A stretch of 64,000 nt of DNA from Sphingopyxis soli (GCF_018682675.1 NZ_JAFMTR010000113.1:1-64000), one strand, 5' to 3'. Positions 17,851-27,199 are shown, counted from the first letter of the stretch. Notes: generated by a model from the sequence alone, not told the origin. Numbers and translations are program-made.

Positions 17851-18968
17851 ATCCGCCGACAGTCGTTCGGAGGCGGAGTTCCGTCAAACCGCGCGGTGAT
17901 CCAGCCGATCGTTTCCTGCGCGCTGTCCTTCGCGCTGGAACCATGATCGCCCGCCATGTCGATCCAGCGCATCGGCGTTCCGCGCCTGCAGACCGCTTTC
18001 GCGAACTTGCGCGTGACGGCGGGCGCGACGATCGTGTCTTTGCTGCTCTGCGCGATCAGCAGCGGGCCCGGCACGCGCGCGGGATCGACGCTGTTGGCAC
18101 GCGCGAAGGAGCCGAAGGGCTCGATCTTCGCAATGTCCTTGGTCCGGGTGGCGCGGGCGATGGTCAAAATGCCGAGGATCGTCCCGAGCTTCGGCTTCTT
18201 GTTGAAGGCGACGCAATTATTTTCGGCCAACCGGCGGATGATGCCCTGATTGGTGCGATTGGTGATGCCGTCCTGCGGGAAGCCATAGAGCGTCGACCAG
18301 CTGTGCAGCGCAAAGGATAGCAGCAGCGCGCGAGCATTCTTGTCGCTGCCTTCACGCAGGTTGGCGGCAAGATCGGTCGGCGGCGCGGCGGCGGCGGTGC
18401 CGACGAGCGTCAGATCGGGCGCGTAGCTCCGCGCCGACATCGCCGTCCACAGCGCGGCATGACCGCCCTGCGACTCCCCCCAAACCGCGAAGCTGCGGCC
18501 CCCAGCGGCGCCCGGAATCTCCCGCGCGGCCCGTACCGCGTCGAGAACCGCATTCGCCGTATCGGGACCGACAAGAAAGGGGTGCATTGTCGGACTGGCA
18601 AGGCCGATATAATCGGGGGCGACGACGACATAGCCCGCGCGAACGGCATCCATCCCCGCGCTATATTCAAAGAAATTGGAGCTTAGCGACGGCGCGCATT
18701 TCTCCGCAACACCCCACGCGCCATGCGTCCAGGCGATCACGCGGCGCGGGCGCGGCGGGATCGCTTCCATCGGCGCCGCGACGATGCCGGTGACCTGGAA
18801 ACGCTGGCCGTTGCCGTTGCTGGTCCAATAGAGGATTTTCCAAGCCTGCACCCCCGCTGGCGTCGCCTGCATCGGCTCGGCGGAGATCAGCGTTCCGGGT
18901 TGCTGCGCAGCGGCGGGCAGCACGAACAGGGCAAGAAGGGCGGACAAGACGGCAAGCGAGCGGCGCAT
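17847..18968 (-). CDS. secreted lipase-like alpha/beta hydrolase
   Basis: A 373-residue exported hydrolase. A clear signal peptide (MRRSLAVLSALLALFVLPAAA) is followed by a cap-containing alpha/beta hydrolase of the secretory lipase (LIP) type: HGAWG oxyanion region, the nucleophile elbow GESQGG, DTIV and a late GDHG for the acid/His part. Several cysteines may form disulfides in the periplasm. The substrate is probably an ester or acylglycerol but is not determined. Start chosen at 18968, where GGGAGG precedes the ATG; the long basic N-terminal extension in the same frame is antisense to the topA tail and not coding. Confidence 0.85.
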   Translation of the reverse strand: MRRSLAVLSALLALFVLPAAAQQPGTLISAEPMQATPAGVQAWKILYWTSNGNGQRFQVTGIVAAPMEAIPPRPRRVIAWTHGAWGVAEKCAPSLSSNFFEYSAGMDAVRAGYVVVAPDYIGLASPTMHPFLVGPDTANAVLDAVRAAREIPGAAGGRSFAVWGESQGGHAALWTAMSARSYAPDLTLVGTAAAAPPTDLAANLREGSDKNARALLLSFALHSWSTLYGFPQDGITNRTNQGIIRRLAENNCVAFNKKPKLGTILGILTIARATRTKDIAKIEPFGSFARANSVDPARVPGPLLIAQSSKDTIVAPAVTRKFAKAVCRRGTPMRWIDMAGDHGSSAKDSAQETIGWITARFDGTPPPNDCRRI

Positions 18969-19014
18969 CGAAATACCTCCCGATGCGCCGATGCTACCAT
19001 AGTGGCCCATAGGC

Positions 19015-19040
19015 GTCATCCCGGCCTTCGCCGGGATGAC
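19015..19040 (-). terminator. hairpin directly after topA stop
   Basis: Perfect 10-base stem (19015-19024 with 19031-19040, GTCATCCCGG/CCGGGATGAC) and a 6-base loop begins two bases past the topA stop. It has no T-tract. The sequence is a well-known type of dispersed palindrome in alphaproteobacteria, used here as the end of topA. Confidence 0.6.
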
Positions 19041-19041
19041 A

Positions 19042-21609
19042 CTATTCTGCGGGTGCGGCCTTTTTTGCCGGCGTTTTTTTCGCCGGAGCCTTCTTGGTCG
19101 GCGTTTTCTTTGCCGCAGCCTTTTTCGCCGGCGCCTTCTTCTTGCCCTTAGCCGGTCCCTTCGCCGCGCGCGCATCGATCAGCGCGATCGCTTCTTCCTC
19201 GGTCAGGGCATCGGCCTCGACCGTCTTGGGCAGCGTCGCGTTGGTCGTGCCGTCGGTCACATAGGGACCGAAGCGCCCGGCCATCAGCTTTATCTCGCCG
19301 CCACTCGTCGGATGCGGGCCGAATGTCCTGAGCGGTTCGGCCTTGGCCCGCGCGCCGCGACCACCGCCGTTCGCGGCATCGGCGATCCGCGCGACCGCAG
19401 CATTCATACCGATGTCGAAGATCTCGGCGGTGCCGGTCAGCTTCGCATATTTGCCGTCGTGGAGCAGATAGGGGCCATAGCGGCCGAGCCCTGCCATGAT
19501 GACCTTGCCGCTTTCGGGATGCGTCCCGACTTCGCGCGGCAGGCTGAGCAGCCGCAGTGCATAGTCGAGGTCGAAATCCTCGGCGGGAATGTCCTTCGGG
19601 ATCGACGAGCGTTTCGCTTCCTTGCCCTCGCCGAGCTGGATGTACGGGCCGAAGCGCCCGCTGCGCTTCGACACTTCCAGCCCGCTTTCGGGGTCGGTAC
19701 CCATCACCTCGGGGCCACTGTCGCCGGCATCGGAACCGCCCGGCTGCGCAAATTTCCGCGTGAACTTGCAGTCGGGATAGTTGCTGCACGCGATGAACGG
19801 CCCGAACTTGCCGCCACGCAGCGCCAGCCGCCCGGTGCCGCAATTGGGGCAGAGCCGGGGATCGCTGCCGTCGCCCTTGTCGGGGAACAGGTAGGGGCCG
19901 AGAAATTCGTCGAGCGCCGCCGTGATCTCCGACGGCTTCTGCTCCATCACTTCGCCGGTGCGCGGCTTGAAGTCGCGCCAGAAGCGTTCGAGCACCGCCT
20001 GCCACTGCGCGCGGCCGCCCGACACGTCGTCGAGCTCTTCCTCAAGCCCCGCGGTGAAATCATATTCGACGTAACGATTGAAGAAACGCTCGAGGAACGC
20101 CGTCAGCAATCGCCCGCTCTCTTCGGGAATGAAGCGGTTCTTCTCGACCCGCACATAGGCGCGATCCTTCAGCACCTGCAGGATCGCGGCATAGGTCGAC
20201 GGACGCCCGATGCCGAGCTCCTCCATCTTCTTGACGAGGCTCGCCTCCGAATAGCGCGGCGGCGGCTGGGTCTCGTGGCTTTCGACCTCGACGCCGGTCT
20301 TCGCGGGCGCATCGCCCTTGCCCATCGCGGGCAGCAGGCGCGCATCCTCATCCTCGGCGTCGTCGCGCCCCTCGTCGTAGAGTGCGAGGAAGCCCGGAAA
20401 CTTCACGACCTGCCCGGTCGCGCGCAGCACCGTCTTCCCCGTGCCGTCGGAGAGATCGACGCTGGTCCGTTCGAGCCGCGCCGACGCCATCTGGCTCGCA
20501 AGCGCGCGCTTCCAGATCAGTTCGTAGAGGCGCGCATGATCGCCGCCGCCGACCTTGTCCTTCGAGAAGTCGGTCGGACGGATCGCCTCGTGCGCTTCCT
20601 GCGCGTTTTTCGCCTTGGTCTGATATTGGCGCGGCTGATCGGGAACATAGCCGCCATCGTAACGATCGGCGATCGCCTTGCGCGCGGCGCTGATCGCGCT
20701 GCCGTCCATCTGAACGCCATCGGTACGCATGTAGGTGATCGCGCCGTCCTCGTAGAGATCCTGCGCGACACGCATCGTGTGGCTCGCGGAGAAACCGAGC
20801 TTGCGCGCCGCCTCCTGCTGGAGGGTCGACGTCGTGAACGGCGGCGGCGGGTTGCGGGTGAGCGGCTTGGTCTCGACCGTATCGACGGTAAAGTGGCCGG
20901 CCTTCACATCGGCCTCGGCGGCACGCGCGTCGGCTTCGGTGCCGATCGACAGCCGCTCGATCCTCTCGCCCCGCCAGCGCGACAGCCGCGCCTTGAACGG
21001 CGTGCCGGCCATCTCGAACAGGCCGGTTACCGACCAATATTGCTGCGCAACAAAGGCCTCGATCTCGCGCTCGCGCTCGACGATCATGCGCAAGGTCACC
21101 GACTGGACGCGGCCCGCCGATTTCGCGCCGGGCAGCTTGCGCCACAGCACCGGCGACAGGGTGAAGCCGACCAGATAGTCGAGCGCACGGCGCGCGCGGT
21201 ACGCGTCGATCAGGTCGGTGTCGAGCTCGCGCGGATGCGCCATCGCGTCGGTGACCGCCTGCTTGGTGATCGCGTTGAAGGTCACGCGGTCGACCGTCTG
21301 CGGCAGCGCCTTTTTCTGGCGCAGCAGTTCCTGCACATGCCAGCTGATCGCCTCGCCCTCGCGATCGGGGTCGGTCGCGAGGATCAGGCGGTCTGCGGAC
21401 TTTGCCGCGTCCTGGATTTCCTTCAGCCGCTTCGCCTTGTCGGGATACAGCTGCCACTGCATCGCGAAGCCGTCGTCGGGATCGACCGATCCGTCCTTGG
21501 GCGGCAGGTCGCGGACGTGGCCATAGCTGGCCAGAACCTTGAAATCGCGACCGAGATATTTCTCGATCGTCTTCGCCTTGGCGGGCGATTCCACAATCAC
21601 CAATTGCAT
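19042..21609 (-). CDS. topA: DNA topoisomerase I
   Basis: Type IA topoisomerase that relaxes negative supercoils. The N-terminal Toprim domain has IVESPAKAKTIEKYLG and TDPDREGEAI (80-87); the catalytic Tyr is Y293 in ITYMRTDG; RVQSVTLRMIVERE is conserved. One four-cysteine zinc finger (CPNCGTG...CSNYPDC, about residues 590-615) is followed by three topoisomerase C-terminal repeats containing GRFGPY/GRYGPY, and a Lys/Ala/Pro-rich basic tail of about 40 residues that should bind DNA without sequence specificity. 855 residues. The tail is typical of this group. Confidence 0.97.
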   Translation of the reverse strand: MQLVIVESPAKAKTIEKYLGRDFKVLASYGHVRDLPPKDGSVDPDDGFAMQWQLYPDKAKRLKEIQDAAKSADRLILATDPDREGEAISWHVQELLRQKKALPQTVDRVTFNAITKQAVTDAMAHPRELDTDLIDAYRARRALDYLVGFTLSPVLWRKLPGAKSAGRVQSVTLRMIVEREREIEAFVAQQYWSVTGLFEMAGTPFKARLSRWRGERIERLSIGTEADARAAEADVKAGHFTVDTVETKPLTRNPPPPFTTSTLQQEAARKLGFSASHTMRVAQDLYEDGAITYMRTDGVQMDGSAISAARKAIADRYDGGYVPDQPRQYQTKAKNAQEAHEAIRPTDFSKDKVGGGDHARLYELIWKRALASQMASARLERTSVDLSDGTGKTVLRATGQVVKFPGFLALYDEGRDDAEDEDARLLPAMGKGDAPAKTGVEVESHETQPPPRYSEASLVKKMEELGIGRPSTYAAILQVLKDRAYVRVEKNRFIPEESGRLLTAFLERFFNRYVEYDFTAGLEEELDDVSGGRAQWQAVLERFWRDFKPRTGEVMEQKPSEITAALDEFLGPYLFPDKGDGSDPRLCPNCGTGRLALRGGKFGPFIACSNYPDCKFTRKFAQPGGSDAGDSGPEVMGTDPESGLEVSKRSGRFGPYIQLGEGKEAKRSSIPKDIPAEDFDLDYALRLLSLPREVGTHPESGKVIMAGLGRYGPYLLHDGKYAKLTGTAEIFDIGMNAAVARIADAANGGGRGARAKAEPLRTFGPHPTSGGEIKLMAGRFGPYVTDGTTNATLPKTVEADALTEEEAIALIDARAAKGPAKGKKKAPAKKAAAKKTPTKKAPAKKTPAKKAAPAE

Positions 21610-21707
21610 TGAAAAACTCGTTCCCCGATTACTCTCACGTACACGCGCGAGGGTGGCGGGCGCCCCGGCCCTCCGTCAAGCGGATTTAAGGAGCGCCCTC
21701 ACCGGGG

Positions 21708-22700
21708 TCAACGGAGAGCGCCCAGACGCCCAATCAGAAGCTCGCTGGCAAGCGTCGCCGCCTTCGCTGCACCCTCCTCATAGTTGCCGGGCTTGGCGGT
21801 GAACTCGAACTTTCGCGTCTTACCGAAACGCAAGCCGCCGAAACCCATGACTGCGGCGACGCCCCCCGCAACATTGGCTCCCGACTGCAAGGCCTTGTCG
21901 GCGCCGCTTGAAGCGTCGGCCATTTCGACGAACTCGCCCTCGACCGCGACCGGCGCCTTTATGGTGATGACCGACTGCTTGCCGTTCGGCGCGATCAAGG
22001 TCATGCGCGAATAGTCAGCACTCACCGATAGCGCGCTGTTGACCTGAATGCCGCCAAAGCTGAACGCGCCAGGGCGCTTCTGCTGCGAAAAGTCGATCAG
22101 ATAGACGACGTCGATCACCCCGATCCCACTCTCCTTGGCATATGTGGAGAGCGCATAGCTCGCCTGCCCCGCCGACATGTTGATCCCGATGCTGCTCATC
22201 CCCGAGCCCTGGAAATCGCCCGGGATCATCAGCAGCGAAGGGAATGCGGTCGGCTTGAAATAGGTCGCTTTGCCTTTGCTGCCCTTTTCGAGCGCGATGT
22301 TGATGTCGAGCGGCACGTCCTGCGACTTGAGCTTGGAAAGCGCGCCGTGCCCGAACAGCTCGGCTACCGGCTGCACCGTGTAGCCACTTGCCGCGAGCTG
22401 CCGCACGAAGTCGGCATAGGCGGCGTCGGTCACCGCCTGCATCATCTCGGGTGTCACGCCGACGAGCGCGCTCTTGGCTTTGGTCGTGCCGCCGAACGCG
22501 CCCATCAATCCACCGGTCGCCGCGGTCTGGTCGATGGATTCAAAGATGAAGCCGACGTTGAAGGCGCCGACGGCGACGGCGGTAACGCCCTTGGCATTCG
22601 CCGGTCCCGAAATCTTGACCGGTTCGGCATCCTTGGCGTTGGCGATGACAGGCTGAACCAGCAGCGCCGCAATCGCGGCAGCCGACAGCAATTTCTTCAT
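21708..22700 (-). CDS. exported protein of unknown function
   Basis: A 330-residue protein with a signal peptide (MKKLLSAAAIAALLVQPVIANA). I do not recognise a family. The mature part is rich in small residues and beta-type segments (VYLIDFSQ, GGIQVNSALSVSADYSRMTL), with a glycine/alanine stretch GGVAAVMGFGGLRFG near residue 280 that might touch a membrane. No catalytic motif is evident; periplasmic or outer-membrane location is inferred. GGAGG lies upstream of the ATG. It shares strand with the preceding VWA gene but is separated by a strong hairpin, so it is probably its own unit. Confidence 0.75.
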   Translation of the reverse strand: MKKLLSAAAIAALLVQPVIANAKDAEPVKISGPANAKGVTAVAVGAFNVGFIFESIDQTAATGGLMGAFGGTTKAKSALVGVTPEMMQAVTDAAYADFVRQLAASGYTVQPVAELFGHGALSKLKSQDVPLDINIALEKGSKGKATYFKPTAFPSLLMIPGDFQGSGMSSIGINMSAGQASYALSTYAKESGIGVIDVVYLIDFSQQKRPGAFSFGGIQVNSALSVSADYSRMTLIAPNGKQSVITIKAPVAVEGEFVEMADASSGADKALQSGANVAGGVAAVMGFGGLRFGKTRKFEFTAKPGNYEEGAAKAATLASELLIGRLGALR

Positions 22701-22779
22701 GGGTCATATCCTCCGACCCCGCACCCTGCCGGTCGACCCTACCGACCGAAGAGAGAGGTTAATCGAAGCAACCCACGGT

Positions 22780-22804
22780 CCCCCGCATCGGTCAGATGCG
22801 GGGG
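22780..22804 (-). terminator. hairpin after VWA-domain gene
   Basis: Perfect 10-base stem CCCCCGCATC (22780-22789) / GATGCGGGGG (22795-22804) with loop GGTCA, 25 bases past the stop of the VWA gene. There is no T-run, but the stem is strong enough to end or pause transcription. Confidence 0.6.
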
Positions 22805-22829
22805 CGAGTCAATGTCTGACGTCAGAGCG

Positions 22830-24443
22830 TCAACCGTTCTGCCATTTGAAGTCGGCCGGCAGGATGCATTTGCCAGCGTCATATTTGCCGACGCTGCGGA
22901 TGATCTCCTGATCCTCTGGTTCGATGCGGCGGCCGCTGATCTGGCTGTCGATTACCCGGCGGACAAGTGCGTCGAGCTTGGTCACCAGATAGCAGTCGAT
23001 CGCTGGCGGCGCGTGCGGATTGCCCACACCGCTGTCGTCGGTCAGGAACAGATAGCGCGACTGGGTCGCCGCGGCCATCGCGCGCATCGCATATTCGGCC
23101 TTGTCTGCGACGCCCGACGCCGCGACCGGCGTGATGTGGATCCGTTTGGCGCGCGCGACTTCGGCGGCTTGCCAGGTTCGTCCGAACAGTTCGTCGTGCG
23201 GCGGCGCGTCGGCGACGAGCAGCAGCGATTTGACCGCATCGGGCCGCCAGTCCTGACCGACCGCGCGGATCAACGCCTGGTCCATCGCCTCGGGATAGTC
23301 GCCCCCGCCGGTCGCATATTGCTGCGCGAGCGAACCCTGCGCCGCGCCGACGTCGCGGGTAAAGGCGATGGTGCGCGTGACGTAATCGTCGCCAAGGTCG
23401 CGGTAAAAGACAAAGCCGATCCGGATATCGAGATCGCGGTGCTTTGCGGTGATCGACGCGATGATCGAGCGCATTTCGGACTGGAGGTAGCGGATCTCGT
23501 CGCCCATGCTGCCGGTCGTATCGACGACAAGCATCAGGTCGAGCTTCGTCGCCTTCACCGCCATATGGTTCGCGGTCAGGCCGACCGTCTGGCCGCCCGC
23601 CGCGCCGCTGACGAGCACGGTGCGCGCGTCGGCGATCGTGCGCCCGGCCTTCCGCGCCGAAATGGTGATCCGCTCGCTCAGCCGGTCGAGGCCGGGGAAA
23701 AAGACCACGCTGCCGTCAGCCTGCGTCGCCATCGTGATGCTGTTGCCGTCGCTGCAGGTGACGACGACATCGGCGAAGGGAATCGGCTGGCCGCTGCGGT
23801 CGTTGACCTTCACCGTCACGACCCGCGTCGTATCGACCCGCGGCATCGTCCGGATCTCCTGCCCCAGATTGCTGCGGTTTACATAAGCGGCATAAAGTTC
23901 GGGATTCAGCAGGTCGTCATGCTCGCCGGCGGTCAATATTCCCGACTGCGGCTGCGGATAGGGGCGCGGCGGCATTCTCGAAACGTCGCCCCGTGCCCCG
24001 AAGCCGGCGGCGGATCCCGCGCTAATCCCTTCAACGGGCGGCGTGGCGCTGACCGGCGCCGATGCCTCGGCTGATCCGGCAGCACTGCCCGTCACCACCA
24101 CCTCGCGCGCCGCGCCATCGACCGCCGGAGACGGCGGAGCCATCATCGGCGGCGGAGGCGGTGGAGGAGGCGGCGGCGGAGGCGGAGGAGCCTCGGGCAT
24201 CGGCCTCGCCATAACCGCATCGTCGGCTCGCTCGCGGCCGCCGCGCTTCTTGTACGCCCCTTCATTCTGCTGCGGCTGCGGCCTCTCTTCGGGGTCGAGA
24301 CGCGGCAGCGGCCCCGCATTGCGGCAGAAGCCCTGCTGCGGATCGACAGTCCGGGCATTGGCGATTGCCAAGGGCAGCGGCGTCGGGCCCGAAGCCAGCA
24401 CGGCAAATATGGTGACACCTGTCAGCAATCGATTTCGCATCAT
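22830..24443 (-). CDS. exported VWA-domain protein with polyproline linker
   Basis: A 537-residue exported protein. After a signal peptide there is a charged stretch, a run of 14 prolines (about residues 86-99), the short segment AREVVVTGS, then a beta-rich Ig/carboxypeptidase-regulatory-like region (VTVKVNDRSGQPIPFADVVV). A von Willebrand factor A domain follows from about 300: the metal site DTTGSMGD begins at about D308, GGGDYPEAMDQAL supplies the conserved Thr/Gly/Asp region, and the C-terminus has paired cysteines. VWA domains of this kind mediate cell-surface protein binding. The ATG at 24443 has GGGGAG upstream and gives a normal signal peptide. Confidence 0.85.
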   Translation of the reverse strand: MMRNRLLTGVTIFAVLASGPTPLPLAIANARTVDPQQGFCRNAGPLPRLDPEERPQPQQNEGAYKKRGGRERADDAVMARPMPEAPPPPPPPPPPPPPPMMAPPSPAVDGAAREVVVTGSAAGSAEASAPVSATPPVEGISAGSAAGFGARGDVSRMPPRPYPQPQSGILTAGEHDDLLNPELYAAYVNRSNLGQEIRTMPRVDTTRVVTVKVNDRSGQPIPFADVVVTCSDGNSITMATQADGSVVFFPGLDRLSERITISARKAGRTIADARTVLVSGAAGGQTVGLTANHMAVKATKLDLMLVVDTTGSMGDEIRYLQSEMRSIIASITAKHRDLDIRIGFVFYRDLGDDYVTRTIAFTRDVGAAQGSLAQQYATGGGDYPEAMDQALIRAVGQDWRPDAVKSLLLVADAPPHDELFGRTWQAAEVARAKRIHITPVAASGVADKAEYAMRAMAAATQSRYLFLTDDSGVGNPHAPPAIDCYLVTKLDALVRRVIDSQISGRRIEPEDQEIIRSVGKYDAGKCILPADFKWQNG

Positions 24444-24555
24444 CCAACTCCCCGGCATGAGATACAATATCATCAACCTGTCGGCCAGCCGCTGAACCGT
24501 GGCTGAACCGCGATGAGTGGTTAGATTGTCGGGAGTTGCGCCGCTGTGCGGCGGG

Positions 24556-25641
24556 TCACATCAGCGACACCCGCGCTCCGGCGTGCCGCGCAACGCGGCC
24601 GGCGAGTTCGAGTTCGAGCAGCACCAGCTGGACCGCAGCCGCGGGGCGCCCGGATTGCCGCACGATCTCGTCCACCGCAACCGGCGTCGGGCCGAGAAGT
24701 CCGGCGACAGCATCGCGATCCCCGTCCCCCGTCTCGATCGCCTGCGCCATCTCGAAAGACGCGGGGCGCGGTTCACGCGCCATGCGATCGTCGATCGGGC
24801 CCATCGCTTCGAGCACATCGTCGACGGTCTGCACCAGCGTTGCGCCCTCGCGGATCAGTTGGTTGCACCCTTGCGCGCGCGGATCGAGCGGCGACCCCGG
24901 CACAGCCATGACCTCGCGCCCGAAATCGCCTGCGCGCCGCGCCGTGATCAACGACCCCGAACGCGGCGCCGCCTCGATCACCAGGGTTCCGTGCGCAAGG
25001 CCTGCGATGATGCGGTTGCGCGCGGGGAAGTGCCGCGCCAATGGTTCGGTGCCCGGCGGCTGCTCGGCGACCAGCAATTGGTCGCTCGCGATCTTTTCCT
25101 GCAGCGCGGCATTTTCGGGCGGAAAAGCGATGTCGATCCCGCTCGCGATCACCGCTGCGGTCGATCCGCCGAGCGCACCGACATGCGCGGCGGTATCGAC
25201 CCCGCGCGCCAGCCCGCTGACCACGGTCACGCCGCGCGCGGCGAGATCGGCCGCCATCTGCCGGGCAAAGCGGCACGCGATCGCCGAAGCGTTACGCGCG
25301 CCGACGATCGCGACAGACGGCCGCTGGAGCATCGCCATGTCGCCGCGCACGATGATGACGGGCGGTGCGCCCTCGGCCTCGCGCAGCAGCGCGGAATAGT
25401 CCGCGTCGTCGCTGAACACGTGCCGCGCGCCCAATTCGGCAACGCGCTCGATCTCGCGCTGCGCGAGTTCGGCGGGGGCGATACGCGGTTTCCCTGCGCC
25501 GCCCCGCAGCACAAGGCCGGGTAACGCCTCGAGGGCCGCCTCGCCCGAACCGAAGCGCTGCATCAAATGATGCCAGCTTACCGGACCGACATGCGGCGTG
25601 CGGATCAGGCGCAGCCGTGCCAGCCGCTCGGCGTCCGTCAC
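24556..25641 (-). CDS. dprA: DNA-processing protein DprA
   Basis: DprA/Smf, which loads RecA onto incoming single-stranded DNA during natural transformation. The extended Rossmann fold has VAIVGARNAS, VVSGLARGVDTAAH and the GIDIAFPPEN region; a C-terminal winged-helix-like DML1 part follows (PVAVDEIVRQSG). 361 residues. The GTG start at 25641 overlaps the plsY stop (GTGA). Its presence suggests that the organism, or its ancestor, can handle transforming DNA, but dprA is also kept in non-competent bacteria. Confidence 0.94.
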   Translation of the reverse strand: MTDAERLARLRLIRTPHVGPVSWHHLMQRFGSGEAALEALPGLVLRGGAGKPRIAPAELAQREIERVAELGARHVFSDDADYSALLREAEGAPPVIIVRGDMAMLQRPSVAIVGARNASAIACRFARQMAADLAARGVTVVSGLARGVDTAAHVGALGGSTAAVIASGIDIAFPPENAALQEKIASDQLLVAEQPPGTEPLARHFPARNRIIAGLAHGTLVIEAAPRSGSLITARRAGDFGREVMAVPGSPLDPRAQGCNQLIREGATLVQTVDDVLEAMGPIDDRMAREPRPASFEMAQAIETGDGDRDAVAGLLGPTPVAVDEIVRQSGRPAAAVQLVLLELELAGRVARHAGARVSLM

Positions 25642-26243
25642 GCAGCCTTGTCCTTCTTCGAGCCGATGCGCGGTTCGGTGCCCGCGCGAAGCCTCGCGAT
25701 ATTCTCGCGGTGGCGCCACAGCACGATCACTGCCAGCCCGGCGAGCCCGGTCGCATAGACCGGATAGCCGAGCGCCAGCGCAGCGACCGGCGCCGATACC
25801 GCACCGACCATGCCGCCCAGCGAAGATATGCGCGAGAGCAACGCCGCCGCGAGCCACACGACCGCGAACACGACGCCGATCGGCCACGCGAGCGCGAGCG
25901 ACAGGCCAAGCAGCGTCGCCACCCCTTTCCCGCCCCGGAATTTGAGCCACACCGGATAGCAATGGCCGATCATCGCCGCCGCGCCTGCGATCATCGCGCC
26001 GTCCTGCCCCAACTCGGGCAAAAATTGGCGCGCCAGAAGCACCGCAACCGCGCCCTTGGCGCCATCGAGGATCAGCGTTGCCGCCGCCAGTTCCTTGCGC
26101 CCCGTCCGCAGCACATTGGTCGCGCCGATATTCCCCGAGCCGATCTGGCGCAGGTCTCCGGCGCCGAACAACCGCGTCAGGATGATCCCGAAGGGGATCG
26201 ACCCCAGCAGATAGCCCGTCAGGGCCAAAACGATGATCGTCAC
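25638..26243 (-). CDS. plsY: glycerol-3-phosphate acyltransferase PlsY
   Basis: Integral membrane enzyme that acylates glycerol-3-phosphate with acyl-phosphate, the first step of phospholipid synthesis. At 201 residues it has about six membrane segments and the three conserved loops: GSIPFGIILTRLFG, IGSGNIGATNVLRTG and GGKGVATLLG. The plsY-dprA pair is coupled by overlap, a frequent alphaproteobacterial arrangement. Confidence 0.96.
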   Translation of the reverse strand: MTIIVLALTGYLLGSIPFGIILTRLFGAGDLRQIGSGNIGATNVLRTGRKELAAATLILDGAKGAVAVLLARQFLPELGQDGAMIAGAAAMIGHCYPVWLKFRGGKGVATLLGLSLALAWPIGVVFAVVWLAAALLSRISSLGGMVGAVSAPVAALALGYPVYATGLAGLAVIVLWRHRENIARLRAGTEPRIGSKKDKAA

Positions 26244-26365
26244 ACGGCGCTCCCCAGCTTGCCGGACTCGCCTCCGGCTGCCCGCGCCTTTTGGCGGCAG
26301 TGGGGGCTATGGGTCAACGCCATGCTTGCCGCGCGGCGGGCGTTTGGCGTATCGCCGCGTCCGAT

Positions 26366-27175
26366 ATGGATCATTCCCCCGAACCGGACGCGCCCATCCT
26401 CTTCTTCGACAGCGGTCTCGGCGGGCTATCCGTGCTCGACCCGACGCGCGCGCTGCTTCCGACCGCACGGTTTGTCTATGCCGCCGACTATGCGGGCCTG
26501 CCCTATGGCAAGAAGACGAACGAGGAACTGGCCGCGCGCGTTCCCGCTCTGCTCGGCCGCCTCGTCGAGCGATATCAGCCGCGCCTCGCGGTGATCGCGT
26601 GCAACACCGCGTCGACGATTGCCCTGCCGCACGTTCGCGCCGCACTCGACTTGCCGATCGTCGGCACCGTCCCCGCGATCAAACCCGCTGCCGAGTTGAC
26701 CCAAACCGGCGCGATCGGCGTCCTCGGCACCGAGGCGACGGTGCGCCAGCCCTATGTCGACGACCTCAGCGCCAAGTTCGCCAGCGACAAGACGGTGCTT
26801 CGCCATGGCAGTCCCGGGCTGGTTACGGCCGCCGAGGCAAAGCTCAATGGCCAGCCCTATGACCCGGCAGCCATCGAGCGCGCGATCGCGGGATTGCGCA
26901 ACCAGCCCGGCGGCGATGCGATCGACGTCATCGTCCTCGCCTGCACCCACTTCCCGCTGCTCGCCGAAGAGCTGCAGGCGGTTGCCGGCCCCGGCGTTCG
27001 CCTGATCGACGGAGCGGCAGGGATTGCGCGGCGCATCGCCTATCTGACCGACGGCCAGCGGTGGCCTGCCGACCCCGCTCCCGGCATCGCGGTGTTCACA
27101 CGCAGCGACGATCGCCCGCCCCCGCCCCTCGCGGCGCTCGCGCCCTATGGCATCGGGTCGATTGAGACAATTTGA
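26366..27175 (+). CDS. murI: glutamate racemase
   Basis: Converts L- to D-glutamate for peptidoglycan. The two catalytic cysteines are visible in IACNTASTI and LACTHFPLL; FFDSGLGGLSVL near the N-terminus is the conserved substrate loop, and YGKKTNEEL is also typical. 269 residues from the ATG at 26366, chosen because the conserved domain begins right after it; upstream in-frame ATGs are not conserved-looking. Divergent from plsY. Confidence 0.95.
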   Translation: MDHSPEPDAPILFFDSGLGGLSVLDPTRALLPTARFVYAADYAGLPYGKKTNEELAARVPALLGRLVERYQPRLAVIACNTASTIALPHVRAALDLPIVGTVPAIKPAAELTQTGAIGVLGTEATVRQPYVDDLSAKFASDKTVLRHGSPGLVTAAEAKLNGQPYDPAAIERAIAGLRNQPGGDAIDVIVLACTHFPLLAEELQAVAGPGVRLIDGAAGIARRIAYLTDGQRWPADPAPGIAVFTRSDDRPPPPLAALAPYGIGSIETI

Positions 27176-27184
27176 CACAACTGC

Positions 27185-27199
27185 TGCGAATCGTTCGCA
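27185..27199. promoter_or_regulatory. candidate Fur-type box before hemA
   Basis: A 15-base inverted repeat, TGCGAA-TCG-TTCGCA, lies about 100 bases upstream of the hemA start and just after a TTGACA (27172-27177) that could be a -35 element. The 7-1-7 symmetry resembles Fur/Mur boxes. Regulation of hemA by iron would make sense, but this is one isolated site judged by eye. Confidence 0.35.

Noticed and set aside
18969-19175. Arg-rich extension of the lipase-like protein
   Set aside because: Overlaps the topA tail in another frame and removes the signal peptide; the ATG at 18968 has a good ribosome site.
19036-21612. 858-residue open frame opposite topA
   Set aside because: Mirror-frame artefact; TopA motifs on the minus strand are unambiguous.
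24143-24240. Low-complexity GGCGGA tandem repeat as a candidate microsatellite or CRISPR-like element
   Set aside because: It is simply the proline-codon run of the VWA protein read on the other strand.
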